Below, piece after piece: positions 16,573-25,583 of a stretch of 64,000 nucleotides of DNA. The first letter of the stretch is position 1; each line of letters begins with the position of its first letter. Made by a program: the position numbers and the translations under genes. The notes below the pieces were generated by a model. The model did not search any database and had not been told where the DNA came from. It saw only the letters and a list, made by a program, of their open reading frames with translations. The stretch lies in the NCBI GenBank assembly GCA_023666615.1, contig JAMPBQ010000001.1, positions 383,612-447,611 of the forward strand. The letters are read 5' to 3'. This DNA comes from Clostridium sp. (GTDB taxonomy: Bacteria > Bacteroidota > Bacteroidia > Bacteroidales > Muribaculaceae).

Positions 16573-17823
16573 TTATTTTAGGGAGAGGCGCGTTTTTGAG
16601 GCGTATTTCTTCATGTCGGAGATTACCACTTTCTCGCCGGGCTTGATGCCTCGGAGGACCTCGACGAAATCGAAGTTGCTGTCGCCGAGGATAACGCTTC
16701 GGCTTTCGATGGCGCCTCCGTCGGGCGTCATTACGAAAAGAGTGTATTCGCCTTCGCCCTTGAAGTAAGGGCCATTGGGGATTATCACCACGCTGTCGTG
16801 GGTGTCGTAGACAACGTTGAGGTCGGCGTGAAGGCCTGAGCGGAGGAGCTTGTCGCTGTCATCATCGATGAATACTGTGAAATGCACCATTCCGTTTTCG
16901 CTTTGGGCGGAGATGTTGCTTATGCGGCCGTCTACGTTTCGCCGGTTGATGCGCGCATGGACCGGGGCGCCTACGGAAAGCTTCCCGGCGTTGCTTTCGG
17001 CAATGTCTCCTTCGATTTTCAGATGGCTTAGGTCGGATACTATGGCGAGCTTTTCGCCGGCGCCGATGCTGGCTCCGATTGTCTTGTTGAGCCAAGTGAC
17101 GGTGCCTTTTCGCGGCGCCTTTACTCGCGCGTCGTCGAGGGTGCGTTCCATATCCTGGAGGCGACGAGAGGATATGCTGCTTTCCAGCTGCTTTGTGCGC
17201 ATAGAGGATTCGCGCATTTTCGTTTCGTTGTCGAGCTGCAGGCGCAGCTGCTCGAGCTCCATCAAGCCGGTCTGGTATGCGAGCTCGGCTTCGCGGATGC
17301 GGTCGCCGGTGCCGCTTCCGATACTGTCGAGGCGCTTTTCGTTTCCGACCTCGGCCATGAGGTGGCTCACCGACATTTCCTTTACCTTGATTTGCATTTC
17401 AAGGTTGGTGAGGGATGTGCGGTCGCTGAGGCGGGTCTGCTCAATTTCGTTGCTCTTCATGGCTACCTCGTCCATGAGCCTTTTGTAGTCGCCTTCGGCC
17501 GTCTGGAGGTCGAGCCTTAGAAGGGATTGGCCCTCGGCCACTGAATCGCCTTCGTTGCAATATATCTCGAGAATCCTTGTGGAGACGGGGGAAACGATTG
17601 TTTGCTCATAAAGTGGCACAAGCTTTCCGGAGGCAGAAACGCTGCTCTCGAGGGCTCCTAATTGAGCGGGCTGCATATTGAGGTCGGCTTCCTTGATTGA
17701 CGTCTCGCTGAAAGCGTTGACAATCCAAATCAAGGCGAGGAAGCCCACAATGGAGCATGAGGCAATGATCCATTTCTTCTTGGCTTGCCTTCGGCGCTCA
17801 GCTATTGGTATTTCTCTGTCCAT
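16573..17823 (-). CDS. HlyD/MacA-like periplasmic adaptor protein
   Basis: This 416-residue protein has an N-terminal membrane anchor (residues ~21-40) and a signal-anchor topology. A biotinyl-lipoyl-like half motif (ISPVSTRILEIYCNEGDSVAEGQSL in shorter pieces) follows, then a long alpha-hairpin rich in Leu, Glu and Arg, the second lipoyl half (ARVKAPRKGTVTWLN-like) and beta-barrel domains. It bridges the ABC permeases and TolC. I chose the ATG at 17823, giving MDREIPIAERRRQ; the longer frame adds an unlikely extension. It is the first gene of the operon. Confidence 0.92.
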   Translation of the reverse strand: MDREIPIAERRRQAKKKWIIASCSIVGFLALIWIVNAFSETSIKEADLNMQPAQLGALESSVSASGKLVPLYEQTIVSPVSTRILEIYCNEGDSVAEGQSLLRLDLQTAEGDYKRLMDEVAMKSNEIEQTRLSDRTSLTNLEMQIKVKEMSVSHLMAEVGNEKRLDSIGSGTGDRIREAELAYQTGLMELEQLRLQLDNETKMRESSMRTKQLESSISSRRLQDMERTLDDARVKAPRKGTVTWLNKTIGASIGAGEKLAIVSDLSHLKIEGDIAESNAGKLSVGAPVHARINRRNVDGRISNISAQSENGMVHFTVFIDDDSDKLLRSGLHADLNVVYDTHDSVVIIPNGPYFKGEGEYTLFVMTPDGGAIESRSVILGDSNFDFVEVLRGIKPGEKVVISDMKKYASKTRLSLK

Positions 17824-17920
17824 ATTCAGGGTGTAGGTGTTTGGCAATATTACATACAATTACCGTGCCAAACTTATAATATGGTGATTATCAGACGGGG
17901 TTTGTTTTTAGGGGTGTACG

Positions 17921-17988
17921 GAATTGTGCGGAATTGTCCGAAAACGGACAGACGGAACGGACAGGGTTGGACATGGCGGACATACGCC
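17921..17988. repeat. Intergenic GCGGAA/CGGAC word repeats
   Basis: GTACGGAATTGTGCGGAATTG is followed by CCGAAAACGGACAGACGG, AACGGACAGGG and TTGGACATGGCGGACAT. The word GGAC or GGAA recurs at near-regular spacing. No gene is seen. Confidence 0.6.
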
Positions 17989-18022
17989 AAAACGGCGCTC
18001 CCTTCGCAGGGGGCGCCGTTTT
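17989..18022 (-). terminator. Terminator of tyrS-queF, or leader hairpin of the efflux operon
   Basis: AAAACGGCGC and GCGCCGTTTT form a perfect 10-bp stem, extended inside by CCC/GGG. The terminal U-run makes it look bidirectional. It lies ~85 bp after queF on the same strand. A -7-like box sits between queF and the hairpin, so the hairpin may also lie in the leader of the efflux mRNA. Confidence 0.75.
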
Positions 18023-18057
18023 GACTATAAAAACAATTTCGTATAATTTTCCTGATG

Positions 18058-18065
18058 CAAAGTTA
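18058..18065 (-). promoter_or_regulatory. Candidate -7 box upstream of the efflux operon
   Basis: The minus strand reads TAACTTTG, matching TAnnTTTG, inside an imperfect TTTCCTGA...TCAGGAAA inverted repeat (18048-18083). No TTTG -33 box is seen. If used, it gives a ~235-base leader containing the 17989-18022 hairpin. Confidence 0.4.
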
Positions 18066-18107
18066 GGGGCTTTGTTCAGGAAAGGAAATACCTAAAATTC
18101 AGTATTC

Positions 18108-18584
18108 TTATCGGCCGGGGAATGCGGCGCTGAGCCTTTTTGCGGCCAAATCTTGGTGCTCAGCGTCGGCGTAGTTTGCGAATGGGTGGATTGAGATGCC
18201 GCCGCGGGGCATGAATTCACCCAGCACCTCGATGTAGCGCGGCTGCATCAGGGCGATGAGGTCTTTCATAATGATGTTTACGACGTCTTCGTGGAAATCG
18301 CCATGGTTGCGGAAGCTGAACAGGTACAGCTTCAGGCTCTTGCTTTCCACCATGCGCTCGCCGGGGATGTAGTTGATTGTGATTTTCCCGAAGTCGGGCT
18401 GCGAGGTTATGGGGCAGAGCGTGGTGAATTCAGGGCACAGGAGCGTCACGAGATAGTCATGCTCGGGATGGCGGTTGGCGAATGTCTCCAATAGGGAAGG
18501 GTCATAGTCAGTGGGATACTTGACGCCCTTGTTCCCGAGGAGAGAGAGGGAGCCTTCTTCTGCGCGGTCCATATGCGGCGTCAT
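18108..18584 (-). CDS. queF: NADPH-dependent 7-cyano-7-deazaguanine (preQ0) reductase
   Basis: This 158-residue enzyme reduces the nitrile of preQ0 to preQ1, committing it to queuosine synthesis. The catalytic Cys57 lies in [14 protein letters not shown] and the substrate segment [20 protein letters not shown] (in pieces) is intact. The length fits the unimodular Bacillus-type QueF. Its ATG overlaps the tyrS stop (ATGA), so the two are translationally coupled. TyrRS charges tRNA-Tyr, one of the four tRNAs that carry queuosine. A terminator hairpin follows. Confidence 0.95.
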   Translation of the reverse strand: MTPHMDRAEEGSLSLLGNKGVKYPTDYDPSLLETFANRHPEHDYLVTLLCPEFTTLCPITSQPDFGKITINYIPGERMVESKSLKLYLFSFRNHGDFHEDVVNIIMKDLIALMQPRYIEVLGEFMPRGGISIHPFANYADAEHQDLAAKRLSAAFPGR

Positions 18585-19876
18585 TTCGCTATGATTAGAA
18601 AATAATTCTTCTTTCCCTTCTGCACGAGCATGTACTTGTCCTGCAGGAGCATGTCGGCGGTGGCCGGAGCGTAGGCGTCCGCCACCTTCTCCTTGTTGAT
18701 TGAGAGGCCGCCCTGCTGGGCCAGCTTGCGCATCTCGCCCTTTGAGGGGAATACCGCGGCCTTTTCGGTGAGGAGGTCGGCGAGCTTGGTTTCGCCGGAA
18801 ACGATGTCGGACTTTGCCACCTCAAACTGGGGGACGCCCTCGAAAACAGAGAGGAGAGTGGCTTCGTCGATTTTGTGCAGGATGTCCTGCGCCTTGTTGC
18901 TGAAGAGGATTTGCGACGCCTCCACGGCCATTTCGTAGTCCTCGGCGCTATGCACCATAGTGGTGACTTCCTTTGCCAGGCGCTTTTGGAGTGGACGAAG
19001 GCCCGGGTCGGCGGCCTGCTCGGCCACGAGGGCTTCTATTTCCTCCTTCGAGAGCGAAGTGAAGATTTTGATATATTTCTCGGCGTCGGCATCGCTGACG
19101 TTGAGCCAGAATTGGTAGAATTTGTAGGGCGAAGTGTAGCGTGGGTCAAGCCAAACGTTGCCTGACTCGGTTTTGCCGAACTTACCGCCGTCGGCCTTTG
19201 TGATAAGCGGGCAAGTGAGGGCGTAGGCCTCGCCGCCTGCGGTGCGGCGGATTAGCTCGGTGCCGGTGGTGATGTTGCCCCACTGGTCGCTGCCGCCGAG
19301 CTGGAGGCGGCACCCGTATTCATTGTATAGGTTAAGGAAGTCATATCCCTGCACCAGCTGGTAGGAGAATTCTGTGAAGGACATGCCTTCGCGGCTGTCG
19401 CCGCTGAGGCGCTTTTTCACGGAATCTTTAGCCATCATGTAATTCACGGTGATGTGCTTTCCGATGTCGCGGATGAAGTCGAGGAACGAGAAATTCTTCA
19501 TCCAATCGTAGTTGTTGACCATCACGGCGGCGTTGGGGGCGTCACTGTCGAAGTCGAGGAATTTGGAGAGCTGTTTTTTGATGGCCTCCTGGTTGTGGCG
19601 GAGCGTGGCCTCGTCGAGGAGGTTTCGCTCCTGGCTTTTCATAGAGGGGTCGCCAATCATGCCAGTGGCTCCGCCCACCAAAGCGATAGGCTTATGGCCG
19701 GCGCGCTGGAAGTGCTTAAGCATCATTACGCCCACGAGGTGTCCGATGTGGAGGCTGTCGGCCGTTGGGTCGATGCCCAGGTAGGCGGTGGTCATTTCTT
19801 TTTTCAGCTGTTCGTCAGTGCCCGGCATCATTTGGTGGATCATGCCGCGCCAGGTAAGTTCTTCTATGAAGTCCAT
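18581..19876 (-). CDS. tyrS: Tyrosine--tRNA ligase
   Basis: This 431-residue class I synthetase charges tRNA-Tyr. The HIGH motif is LHIGHL (residues ~41-46), the tyrosine-binding part includes [12 protein letters not shown] and [10 protein letters not shown], and the KMSKS equivalent is KFGKT. The C-terminal ~75 residues form an S4-like RNA-binding domain (LADLLTE...[13 protein letters not shown]). It is full length. It begins the tyrS-queF operon. The upstream spacer holds GTCGGAC word repeats. Confidence 0.97.
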   Translation of the reverse strand: MDFIEELTWRGMIHQMMPGTDEQLKKEMTTAYLGIDPTADSLHIGHLVGVMMLKHFQRAGHKPIALVGGATGMIGDPSMKSQERNLLDEATLRHNQEAIKKQLSKFLDFDSDAPNAAVMVNNYDWMKNFSFLDFIRDIGKHITVNYMMAKDSVKKRLSGDSREGMSFTEFSYQLVQGYDFLNLYNEYGCRLQLGGSDQWGNITTGTELIRRTAGGEAYALTCPLITKADGGKFGKTESGNVWLDPRYTSPYKFYQFWLNVSDADAEKYIKIFTSLSKEEIEALVAEQAADPGLRPLQKRLAKEVTTMVHSAEDYEMAVEASQILFSNKAQDILHKIDEATLLSVFEGVPQFEVAKSDIVSGETKLADLLTEKAAVFPSKGEMRKLAQQGGLSINKEKVADAYAPATADMLLQDKYMLVQKGKKNYFLIIAK

Positions 19877-19893
19877 TGCATTTTTTTATTTAA

Positions 19894-19936
19894 GGTCGGA
19901 CTTGCCGGACATATCTGACAAGTCGGACGGGTCAGA
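19894..19936. repeat. Intergenic GTCGGAC word repeats
   Basis: GGTCGGAC, GCCGGAC, TCTGAC, AAGTCGGAC and GGGTCAGA succeed each other in ~40 bp between the GH127 stop and tyrS. The arrangement is loosely periodic and non-coding. Confidence 0.6.
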
Positions 19937-19942
19937 TTTTTC

Positions 19943-22318
19943 TTAATTTTCAGGGGTTATTACCCTGGCTTTGCTGAGGCGGCCTGTGGCGCCTCGCAGG
20001 GTAATGTCGATTGTTTCCTTGCCTTGCAGGAGCTCGGCGGGGATGGCGTAGGTGTGGTTTGCGAAGCCTTCCTTTCCTTCTTCGCGGGCTTGGCTGCAGA
20101 TAGGCGTGTCGCCCACGAGGATTTCAAAATCGCGGTCGTCGGCGTCGTGAAGGCGCAGCATCAGGGCCAGGTCTTGGCGGCCCTTGGTGTCGAATGTGAA
20201 GGTCATGAATCCGCGGGAATTTGAGCTGCGCCAGGGCTCGCCTTCAGAATTTCCGATGCTGGTGTCGCGATGCTTTAGGGAGTGGTCCACCTCGGGCTGC
20301 TGCTCGGATAGGGTGATGGCGTCCACCGTGATTTTGTCAAGGCGAAGGGCCTCGGCCTCCTTGGCGCGTGCCTTTTCACGGAAGGATGTGTATTCGCCGC
20401 TATTCATCATTGGCCAATACATGGCGTATCGGCAATCGTGGAGGGAATAGAACGGCTGGAGCACAACGGGGCGGGAGGCACCGTCGGCGTCGAGGTCGGG
20501 GATTGTGAAGAGGCCGTCCACAACGTATGTCAGCTCTTTGCCTTCAACGGGCTTCATTGCCTGCAGCTTTGCGAGGGCCTCATCCTTTTCGCCGATTATG
20601 AACGGCGTGGAGAATAGGGATTTAAGCGGGCCGTGGGCAATGTGGGCCCAGCGGCCGTCATCGCTCAGGAGGCCGTCGAGGCTGTCGGCGCCCACATTGG
20701 CGGCCATAAGCACCGGGCCGCGCATGATGGCGACGTATTGCGGGGCGTTTGGCAGAGGCTCAAGGGCAATGCCGAAGGGGAATTGCAGGTCCACTACGTC
20801 GCCGTCCTTCCATTCGCGGGTGATGCTTGCCCAGGACGATGGCTCGGCGGAATGGTTGAATCGCTTTCCGTTCACCGCGATGCCCGTTTGTCCGGCGGGC
20901 GTCCAGCCGGGCACGCGCACCTTTAGGGTGAAAGTCTTTGGCTTGTCGGCATGCACTATGATTTTCGAGGCTTCGGAGGCCGGAAATTCGGTGACTTGCT
21001 CAATTTGGACGCCTTTTTCGCGCCAATTGAGCTTAGATGGGAGGAAGAGGTTGACATCGAGGGTGTCGCCCTGATGCGAATAAATGAATTGGCCGTATTT
21101 GCCGTGGTTTTCCATTCCGGTGCCCACGCAGCACCACATGGCGGAGTTCGGGGTGGAGTATACGCGGTAATGGCCTGGGCGTGCGGAGGTGAAATATACG
21201 TATCCGCCGTGTTCGGGATGCTGGGTGGAGAGGATATGGTTGAGCATGGCGCGCTCGTAGAAGTCGACGTAGCGCGCATCGCCGTGCATTCGGAAGAGGC
21301 CTTCGGTGAGCTTGAGCATGTTGTTGGTGTTGCACGATTCAGGTCCTTCGCGCTCTTCCACGTAGCTAAGGCAGTCGGCGGCTGAGGCAAAATGCTCGCG
21401 GCGGCTGTTTCCGCCAAGGGCGAGGGAACGGTCGTTCACCACAAAATTCCAGAAGTTGCGGGAGGCTAGATCGTAGAGCTCTGCGTCGGCCGCATCGGTG
21501 GAAAGCTCTGCGATGCGCTGATAGCCCACCACCTTTGGCACTTGAGTGTTGGCGTGCTTGTTGTCAAGATTATCCGTGGCCGCGGCCATGCTGTCGAGCA
21601 GCCAGTGGTGGGAGAATTTTTTTGCGCAGTCGAGGTATTTATTATCTCCGGTCATTTGGTATGCGTCGGCCAGCACCTCGTCCATACCGCCAAATTCGCA
21701 ATTGAGCATGTCCTCCATTTGCTTATCGGAGAGGGGGGCAACGAGATCGACGCACCAATCGCAAAGGGCGAGGAAAGACGCGCGGGCCTTGTCATTGCCG
21801 GCATATAGCCAAGCGTCGCGCAGGCCGGCGAAGGTCTTGTGGAGGTTGTACCAAGGCACCCAGTAGTCCCACACGGCGGCCACGTCGCCATTGGCGACGC
21901 GCTGCCAGCATTTGCGCTCCACGCCGCCGACATATCCGTCGCCGCCGGCCTCTTGGGCGCGGGCAATCTCGTCGACCATATAATCCGCACGGCGCTTCAG
22001 CTCTTCATTGCCTGTGGCTGCGTAGTGGATGGCGCACGCAGAAAGATAGTGTCCGCCGACGTGTCCGTCGAGGCCAATCCAGTTTTCGAAGCTTTCGCCC
22101 TTGGGCTGCAGGCCCGCAGTCTTGAGGTAGGGCGCCATGAGGCGGTCAGTGTCATATTGCAAGAGGGTGCTGACGTTTAGCTCGCAGGCGTGCTTGAATG
22201 GCCCGGCGGTGATTTCAACATCGGTAAGGTCGAATGTATTTGGGTAGAGCTGGCTTTGCGCTAATGCGGACATTGGGAGGGCAAGGCAGGCCGCGATAGA
22301 AAGGATTAGCTTGTTCAT
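19943..22318 (-). CDS. Glycoside hydrolase family 127 beta-L-arabinofuranosidase
   Basis: This 791-residue protein has a signal peptide (MNKLILSIAACLALPMSALAQ) and so acts in the periplasm or at the surface. The catalytic (alpha/alpha)6 barrel contains PESCNTNNM, which supplies the Glu and first Cys of the zinc site, and MWCCVGTG, which supplies the nucleophile Cys and its neighbour. These match the Cys-Zn site of HypBA1-type GH127 enzymes. C-terminal beta-sandwich domains follow. It should release beta-L-arabinofuranose from plant extensin or arabinan side chains. No SusC/SusD pair is adjacent. Confidence 0.93.
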   Translation of the reverse strand: MNKLILSIAACLALPMSALAQSQLYPNTFDLTDVEITAGPFKHACELNVSTLLQYDTDRLMAPYLKTAGLQPKGESFENWIGLDGHVGGHYLSACAIHYAATGNEELKRRADYMVDEIARAQEAGGDGYVGGVERKCWQRVANGDVAAVWDYWVPWYNLHKTFAGLRDAWLYAGNDKARASFLALCDWCVDLVAPLSDKQMEDMLNCEFGGMDEVLADAYQMTGDNKYLDCAKKFSHHWLLDSMAAATDNLDNKHANTQVPKVVGYQRIAELSTDAADAELYDLASRNFWNFVVNDRSLALGGNSRREHFASAADCLSYVEEREGPESCNTNNMLKLTEGLFRMHGDARYVDFYERAMLNHILSTQHPEHGGYVYFTSARPGHYRVYSTPNSAMWCCVGTGMENHGKYGQFIYSHQGDTLDVNLFLPSKLNWREKGVQIEQVTEFPASEASKIIVHADKPKTFTLKVRVPGWTPAGQTGIAVNGKRFNHSAEPSSWASITREWKDGDVVDLQFPFGIALEPLPNAPQYVAIMRGPVLMAANVGADSLDGLLSDDGRWAHIAHGPLKSLFSTPFIIGEKDEALAKLQAMKPVEGKELTYVVDGLFTIPDLDADGASRPVVLQPFYSLHDCRYAMYWPMMNSGEYTSFREKARAKEAEALRLDKITVDAITLSEQQPEVDHSLKHRDTSIGNSEGEPWRSSNSRGFMTFTFDTKGRQDLALMLRLHDADDRDFEILVGDTPICSQAREEGKEGFANHTYAIPAELLQGKETIDITLRGATGRLSKARVITPEN

Positions 22319-22384
22319 GGAATGGGGAGGGGTAAGGAGGGGAATTTTAGGGAATTTAATGTTTTTAAGGACTTTAGGGGGGGG

Positions 22385-23470
22385 TTATTTTATTTCGAGG
22401 GAGATTAGGGCGCCGGTGGCGGGGTCGAAAGTGGCCATTGCGGGCGCTTTGCGGTCGGTGAACATCTTTGGGTCGATGCCATAGGCTACGCCCAGCTGGG
22501 CAATTGGAAATTCTTGCGCGGCCACTTCATCGCCGTCGAAAGTGATGTAGACGCCCGCTGTGCCCGGGATGTTGTATGCAACGCCGCCTTTCGGGAATGG
22601 CTTTTCCTCTCCCTTGTCGTCAACCGGAATGTCGCCTCGGGAGGTAACAGTCATGGATAGGTAGACGGGGGCTCCGCGCAGGTCGTCAGCGTCGACCAGG
22701 CCGTCGTCTGCGAGGCGGGCGATGATCATGTCTACCACATTTTCGGTGCTAGGGGTGAAGTTGATGGTTGAAACCTCGGTCCATGTGCGGGTTGTGCCGG
22801 CGAACATAGCCGTTAGCGCGGCTTCCTGGGCGGCAAGATTGTCAAGAGCCAGCTGCATCGATTGCCCGTCGGGCGGGGTGTTGTCGGCCTGGCCCGAGAT
22901 AAGGTCGTTGCGGTTTTGGCGAAGCTCAAATATGCGCTCGGCAGTTAGCTGGGCGCGCTTTGATGTGTTGAAGGCCATTGTTATGTCCTGCGTTATGGCT
23001 TGCCTGGCGGCGGGCGTCTCCAGCGGCGTCGGGCCGGCCTTTTGGGCCACGGGGAGCTCTTGCTGGCGGGCAGGGGCTGTTTCCTCAGTGTTAATGGCCA
23101 AGGGTACTTCGGCGTCATTTAGGAGCACGAAGACCGGCTGGGCGGCCTTGAATTGCATCATCCAGCGGTTGTCGGGGTCGGGGACGCCGCGGGAGTTTAT
23201 GACAATGCTCTTGATTGAGGCTGATTTCGAAGGTTTAGTGATGGCGTCGTCGATATTCAGGCAAAGCTTGGCGTAATTTGCAAGCTCGCCGGGCGTCTGT
23301 TCGGTGATTTCCGTTTCGATAGTGATGTCGAGGGTAGTTATCGGCAGGGAGTAAACGATGCCAAAGTCGTTGGCCTTAGTGGCGGTGAGCTTGGTGGTGG
23401 ACTGGCCAAAGGCTAGGGCTGAGGCGCAGAGGGCTAAGCCGCCTAATATGGATTTTATCATCATATTCAT
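22385..23470 (-). CDS. DUF4831 family secreted protein
   Basis: This 361-residue protein has a signal peptide ending in AFGQ. The N-terminal pattern YSLPITTLDITIETE, TPGELANYAKLCLNI and KSIVINSRGVPDP fits the DUF4831 family of Bacteroidetes. The C-terminal part contains GGVAYNIPGTAGV and EFPIAQLGVAYGI, repetitive beta-rich segments. The function of the family is unknown. Twenty-two bp separate it from the upstream nnr stop on the same strand, so co-transcription with the NAD(P)HX repair enzyme is likely. Confidence 0.75.
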   Translation of the reverse strand: MNMMIKSILGGLALCASALAFGQSTTKLTATKANDFGIVYSLPITTLDITIETEITEQTPGELANYAKLCLNIDDAITKPSKSASIKSIVINSRGVPDPDNRWMMQFKAAQPVFVLLNDAEVPLAINTEETAPARQQELPVAQKAGPTPLETPAARQAITQDITMAFNTSKRAQLTAERIFELRQNRNDLISGQADNTPPDGQSMQLALDNLAAQEAALTAMFAGTTRTWTEVSTINFTPSTENVVDMIIARLADDGLVDADDLRGAPVYLSMTVTSRGDIPVDDKGEEKPFPKGGVAYNIPGTAGVYITFDGDEVAAQEFPIAQLGVAYGIDPKMFTDRKAPAMATFDPATGALISLEIK

Positions 23471-23492
23471 CTAAATTACAGTTTTATAGGGA

Positions 23493-25022
23493 TTAATCCT
23501 CCATCAAATGCTTGATGGCGATGCCGATGCAATCGGCCACGTCTTCGGAAGTGACGCCGTATGCCCCATGCGTTTCGGCGCAAATTTCGCCTGCGAGGCC
23601 GTGTATGTAAGCGCCGAGCACCGCTGCGGTCTCAGGCTTGTAATGCTGCGCCATGAGGCCGGCTATCACGCCGGTGAGGACATCGCCGCTGCCGGCTGTG
23701 GCCAGGGCGGGAGTGCCGGAGGAATTGAAATGCACTTTTCCGTCGGGGCGCACAACGGCTGTAAACCTTCCTTTGAGCACAATGACCACGTTGTGGTACT
23801 TTGCCACTTCAATGGCTTTGAGCAGGCGCGTTTCCGCCGAGGTTTGGGCGCCGAAAAGGCGGTCAAACTCCGCGGCGTGGGGCGTAAGCACCGACATCAC
23901 CGGGAGGTAATTAAGCATTATGGGGCGCATGGCAATGCAGTTGAGGGCGTCGGCGTCGAGGACTACCGGGCGTCCGTTGGCGTTAGCCACTTTCAGGAAA
24001 TTTTCAAGGGCGTTTATTGTGAAGTCGTGGTGGCCGATGCCCGGGCCAATCGCCACGGCGTCATAGTTCTGCGTGAGGGTAATTTCGGAGATTACCGTAT
24101 CGTGGCTGTCGCGCGCGAACATCGCCGAGGGCACCGAGCTTTGCATCACGTAGTATCCGCATCGTGGAGAGTAGACCGTAAGCTTTCCTACGCCGGACCG
24201 CAGGCATCCCTTTGCGACGAGCACAGCGGCGCCCATCATGCCATAGCTGCCGGCGCAAATCAGCGCGCTGCCGAAGTCGGCCTTTGAACATGTGAGGGAT
24301 CGGGGCTGGAGCATGCGCTTAACGTCCCTGGCCGTGATGAGGTAAAACTTGTATTGCGCTTGGCGCATAGCCTTTCGGCTTAGGCCGACGCTAATGGCCT
24401 TCCACTCGCCAATGAGTTCGCTGTGGTCGTCAATGAAGAATGAAAGGCGCGGGAATTCGATTGCGAGAGTGAGGGTGGCGGGAGCCAGGCTGTTATTCAC
24501 CACTGTGGTGTTCCAATCGCCAAACAGGCCGGAGGGAATGTCAATGGCCACGACTTCGGCCTGCGAGTCGGCCACAGCGCGCAGCAGCATGCTGAAGCTT
24601 TGCGGCAGGGGGCGGTCGAGGCCGCTGCCGAAAATACCGTCGACAATCAGGCTGTCCTTTTCAAATTCAGGGATGAAGAATTGGTAGGTTATTTCCGTGA
24701 GCTTTGCGTCGGGGCATTCATCGAGGAGGCGCTCCTTCGACGCCTGACATTCAGCCGTGAGGCGCTTGCCTCCAATGTTGAATAGGTATATTTGAGGGTC
24801 GAACCCTTTGTCAATCAGCCTTCTGACGGCCACCAACGCGTCAGCGCCATTGTTGCCCCATCCGGCAAATACAATGGTGCGCTTGGAGGGCTGCCAGCGT
24901 GATGCTATTTCATCGGCGATGCCTTCTCCGGCGCGCTCAATGAGCTCAATCATCGGGATGCCTTCATCCTCGATGGTGCAGCGCTCAATTTCGCGTATCT
25001 GTTCGTTAGTGAAAATTTTCAT
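23493..25022 (-). CDS. nnr: Bifunctional NAD(P)HX epimerase/dehydratase
   Basis: This 509-residue fusion repairs damaged NADH/NADPH hydrates. The N-terminal YjeF_N epimerase domain (~1-215) shows GWGNNGADALVAVR and VDGIFGSGLDRPL. The C-terminal ribokinase-like ADP-dependent dehydratase (~230-500) shows GSYGMMGAAVLVAKGCLRSG and the catalytic LATAGSGDVLTG. The fused order is normal for bacteria. It starts an operon with the DUF4831 gene. A good promoter lies directly upstream at 25028-25059. Confidence 0.95.
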   Translation of the reverse strand: MKIFTNEQIREIERCTIEDEGIPMIELIERAGEGIADEIASRWQPSKRTIVFAGWGNNGADALVAVRRLIDKGFDPQIYLFNIGGKRLTAECQASKERLLDECPDAKLTEITYQFFIPEFEKDSLIVDGIFGSGLDRPLPQSFSMLLRAVADSQAEVVAIDIPSGLFGDWNTTVVNNSLAPATLTLAIEFPRLSFFIDDHSELIGEWKAISVGLSRKAMRQAQYKFYLITARDVKRMLQPRSLTCSKADFGSALICAGSYGMMGAAVLVAKGCLRSGVGKLTVYSPRCGYYVMQSSVPSAMFARDSHDTVISEITLTQNYDAVAIGPGIGHHDFTINALENFLKVANANGRPVVLDADALNCIAMRPIMLNYLPVMSVLTPHAAEFDRLFGAQTSAETRLLKAIEVAKYHNVVIVLKGRFTAVVRPDGKVHFNSSGTPALATAGSGDVLTGVIAGLMAQHYKPETAAVLGAYIHGLAGEICAETHGAYGVTSEDVADCIGIAIKHLMED

Positions 25023-25027
25023 AATCG

Positions 25028-25059
25028 CAAAATTACAAATAACTTTTCACTTACACAAA
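25028..25059 (-). promoter_or_regulatory. Promoter of the nnr operon
   Basis: The minus strand reads TTTG (25056-25059), a 20-bp spacer, then TAATTTTG (25028-25035), an exact fit to TTTG-N20-TAnnTTTG. It lies 5 bp before the start codon, implying a very short or leaderless message. Confidence 0.75.
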
Positions 25060-25083
25060 GAAAATCTTTGCGCGGGGGCGGAG

Positions 25084-25212
25084 ATCGCGGAGGGCTCTGA
25101 AGACTTTGAGCACTCAAAAAACTCAGAAAACTCTGAGTCCTCAGAGACCTCAGAGACCTCAGAGACCTCTGAGGGCTTTGAGAACTTTGAGAACTCTAAA
25201 GCCCTTGAGGGG
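25084..25212. repeat. Intergenic CCTCAGAGA word repeats
   Basis: Three exact 9-bp units CCTCAGAGA (25139-25165) sit within a wider run of related words: CTTTGAG, ACTCAG, CTCTGAG, GACTTTGAG and GAACTTTGAG. The run fills the spacer between the P-II-like gene and nnr. Confidence 0.85.
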
Positions 25213-25221
25213 CTATGTGCG

Positions 25222-25515
25222 TCAGATCATCTGCTCAATGTTCCAGACGAAGGCCCGCAGCCCCAGCTTTGGGCGGTCTTCGTCCATGGCCTTTAGTTTG
25301 GCGAGAACGTCGGCCACGCGGTGGTCTTCGACTATTGTGATGATGGCTGAGGCCAAGGATGGCCACGCGTGGGAGCCGTAGTGGGGTTCGCCTTGGGCTG
25401 AACCGCGACCCTGCACTTGCTCCCAGGCGGTGAATCCGCGGCAATTGGCGCGCTCGAGCATATCGATGATTTTAGCGTAGTGCGCCTGGTCGAATGTTAT
25501 GAGGATGGATTTCAT
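25222..25515 (-). CDS. P-II-like protein associated with the RND exporter (PG0541-like)
   Basis: This 97-residue protein resembles the small ferredoxin-fold P-II family: MKSILITFDQAHYAKIIDML forms the first strand and helix, a T-loop-like disordered segment (RGSAQGEPHYGSHAWP) follows, and SAIITIVEDHRVADVLAKLKAM forms the second half. It fits the transporter-associated family named after P. gingivalis PG0541, which also ends an RND operon. A regulatory role on the pump is inferred. I chose the ATG at 25515; the longer frame adds MKKEKES. It is the last gene after the TolC, adaptor and RND genes. Confidence 0.8.
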   Translation of the reverse strand: MKSILITFDQAHYAKIIDMLERANCRGFTAWEQVQGRGSAQGEPHYGSHAWPSLASAIITIVEDHRVADVLAKLKAMDEDRPKLGLRAFVWNIEQMI

Positions 25516-25536
25516 TGATTCTTTTTCTTTTTTCAT

Positions 25537-25583
25537 TTTGACAATATGTCAAATTGTCATTTTGTCAGATTGTCAATTTTTTT
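25537..25583. repeat. Intergenic TTGTCA word repeats
   Basis: TTGACAATATGTCAAATTG, TCATTTTGTCAGATTGTCAA repeats the word TTGTCA/TTGACA between the RND permease gene and the P-II-like gene. It overlaps the last codons of the permease. Confidence 0.7.
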
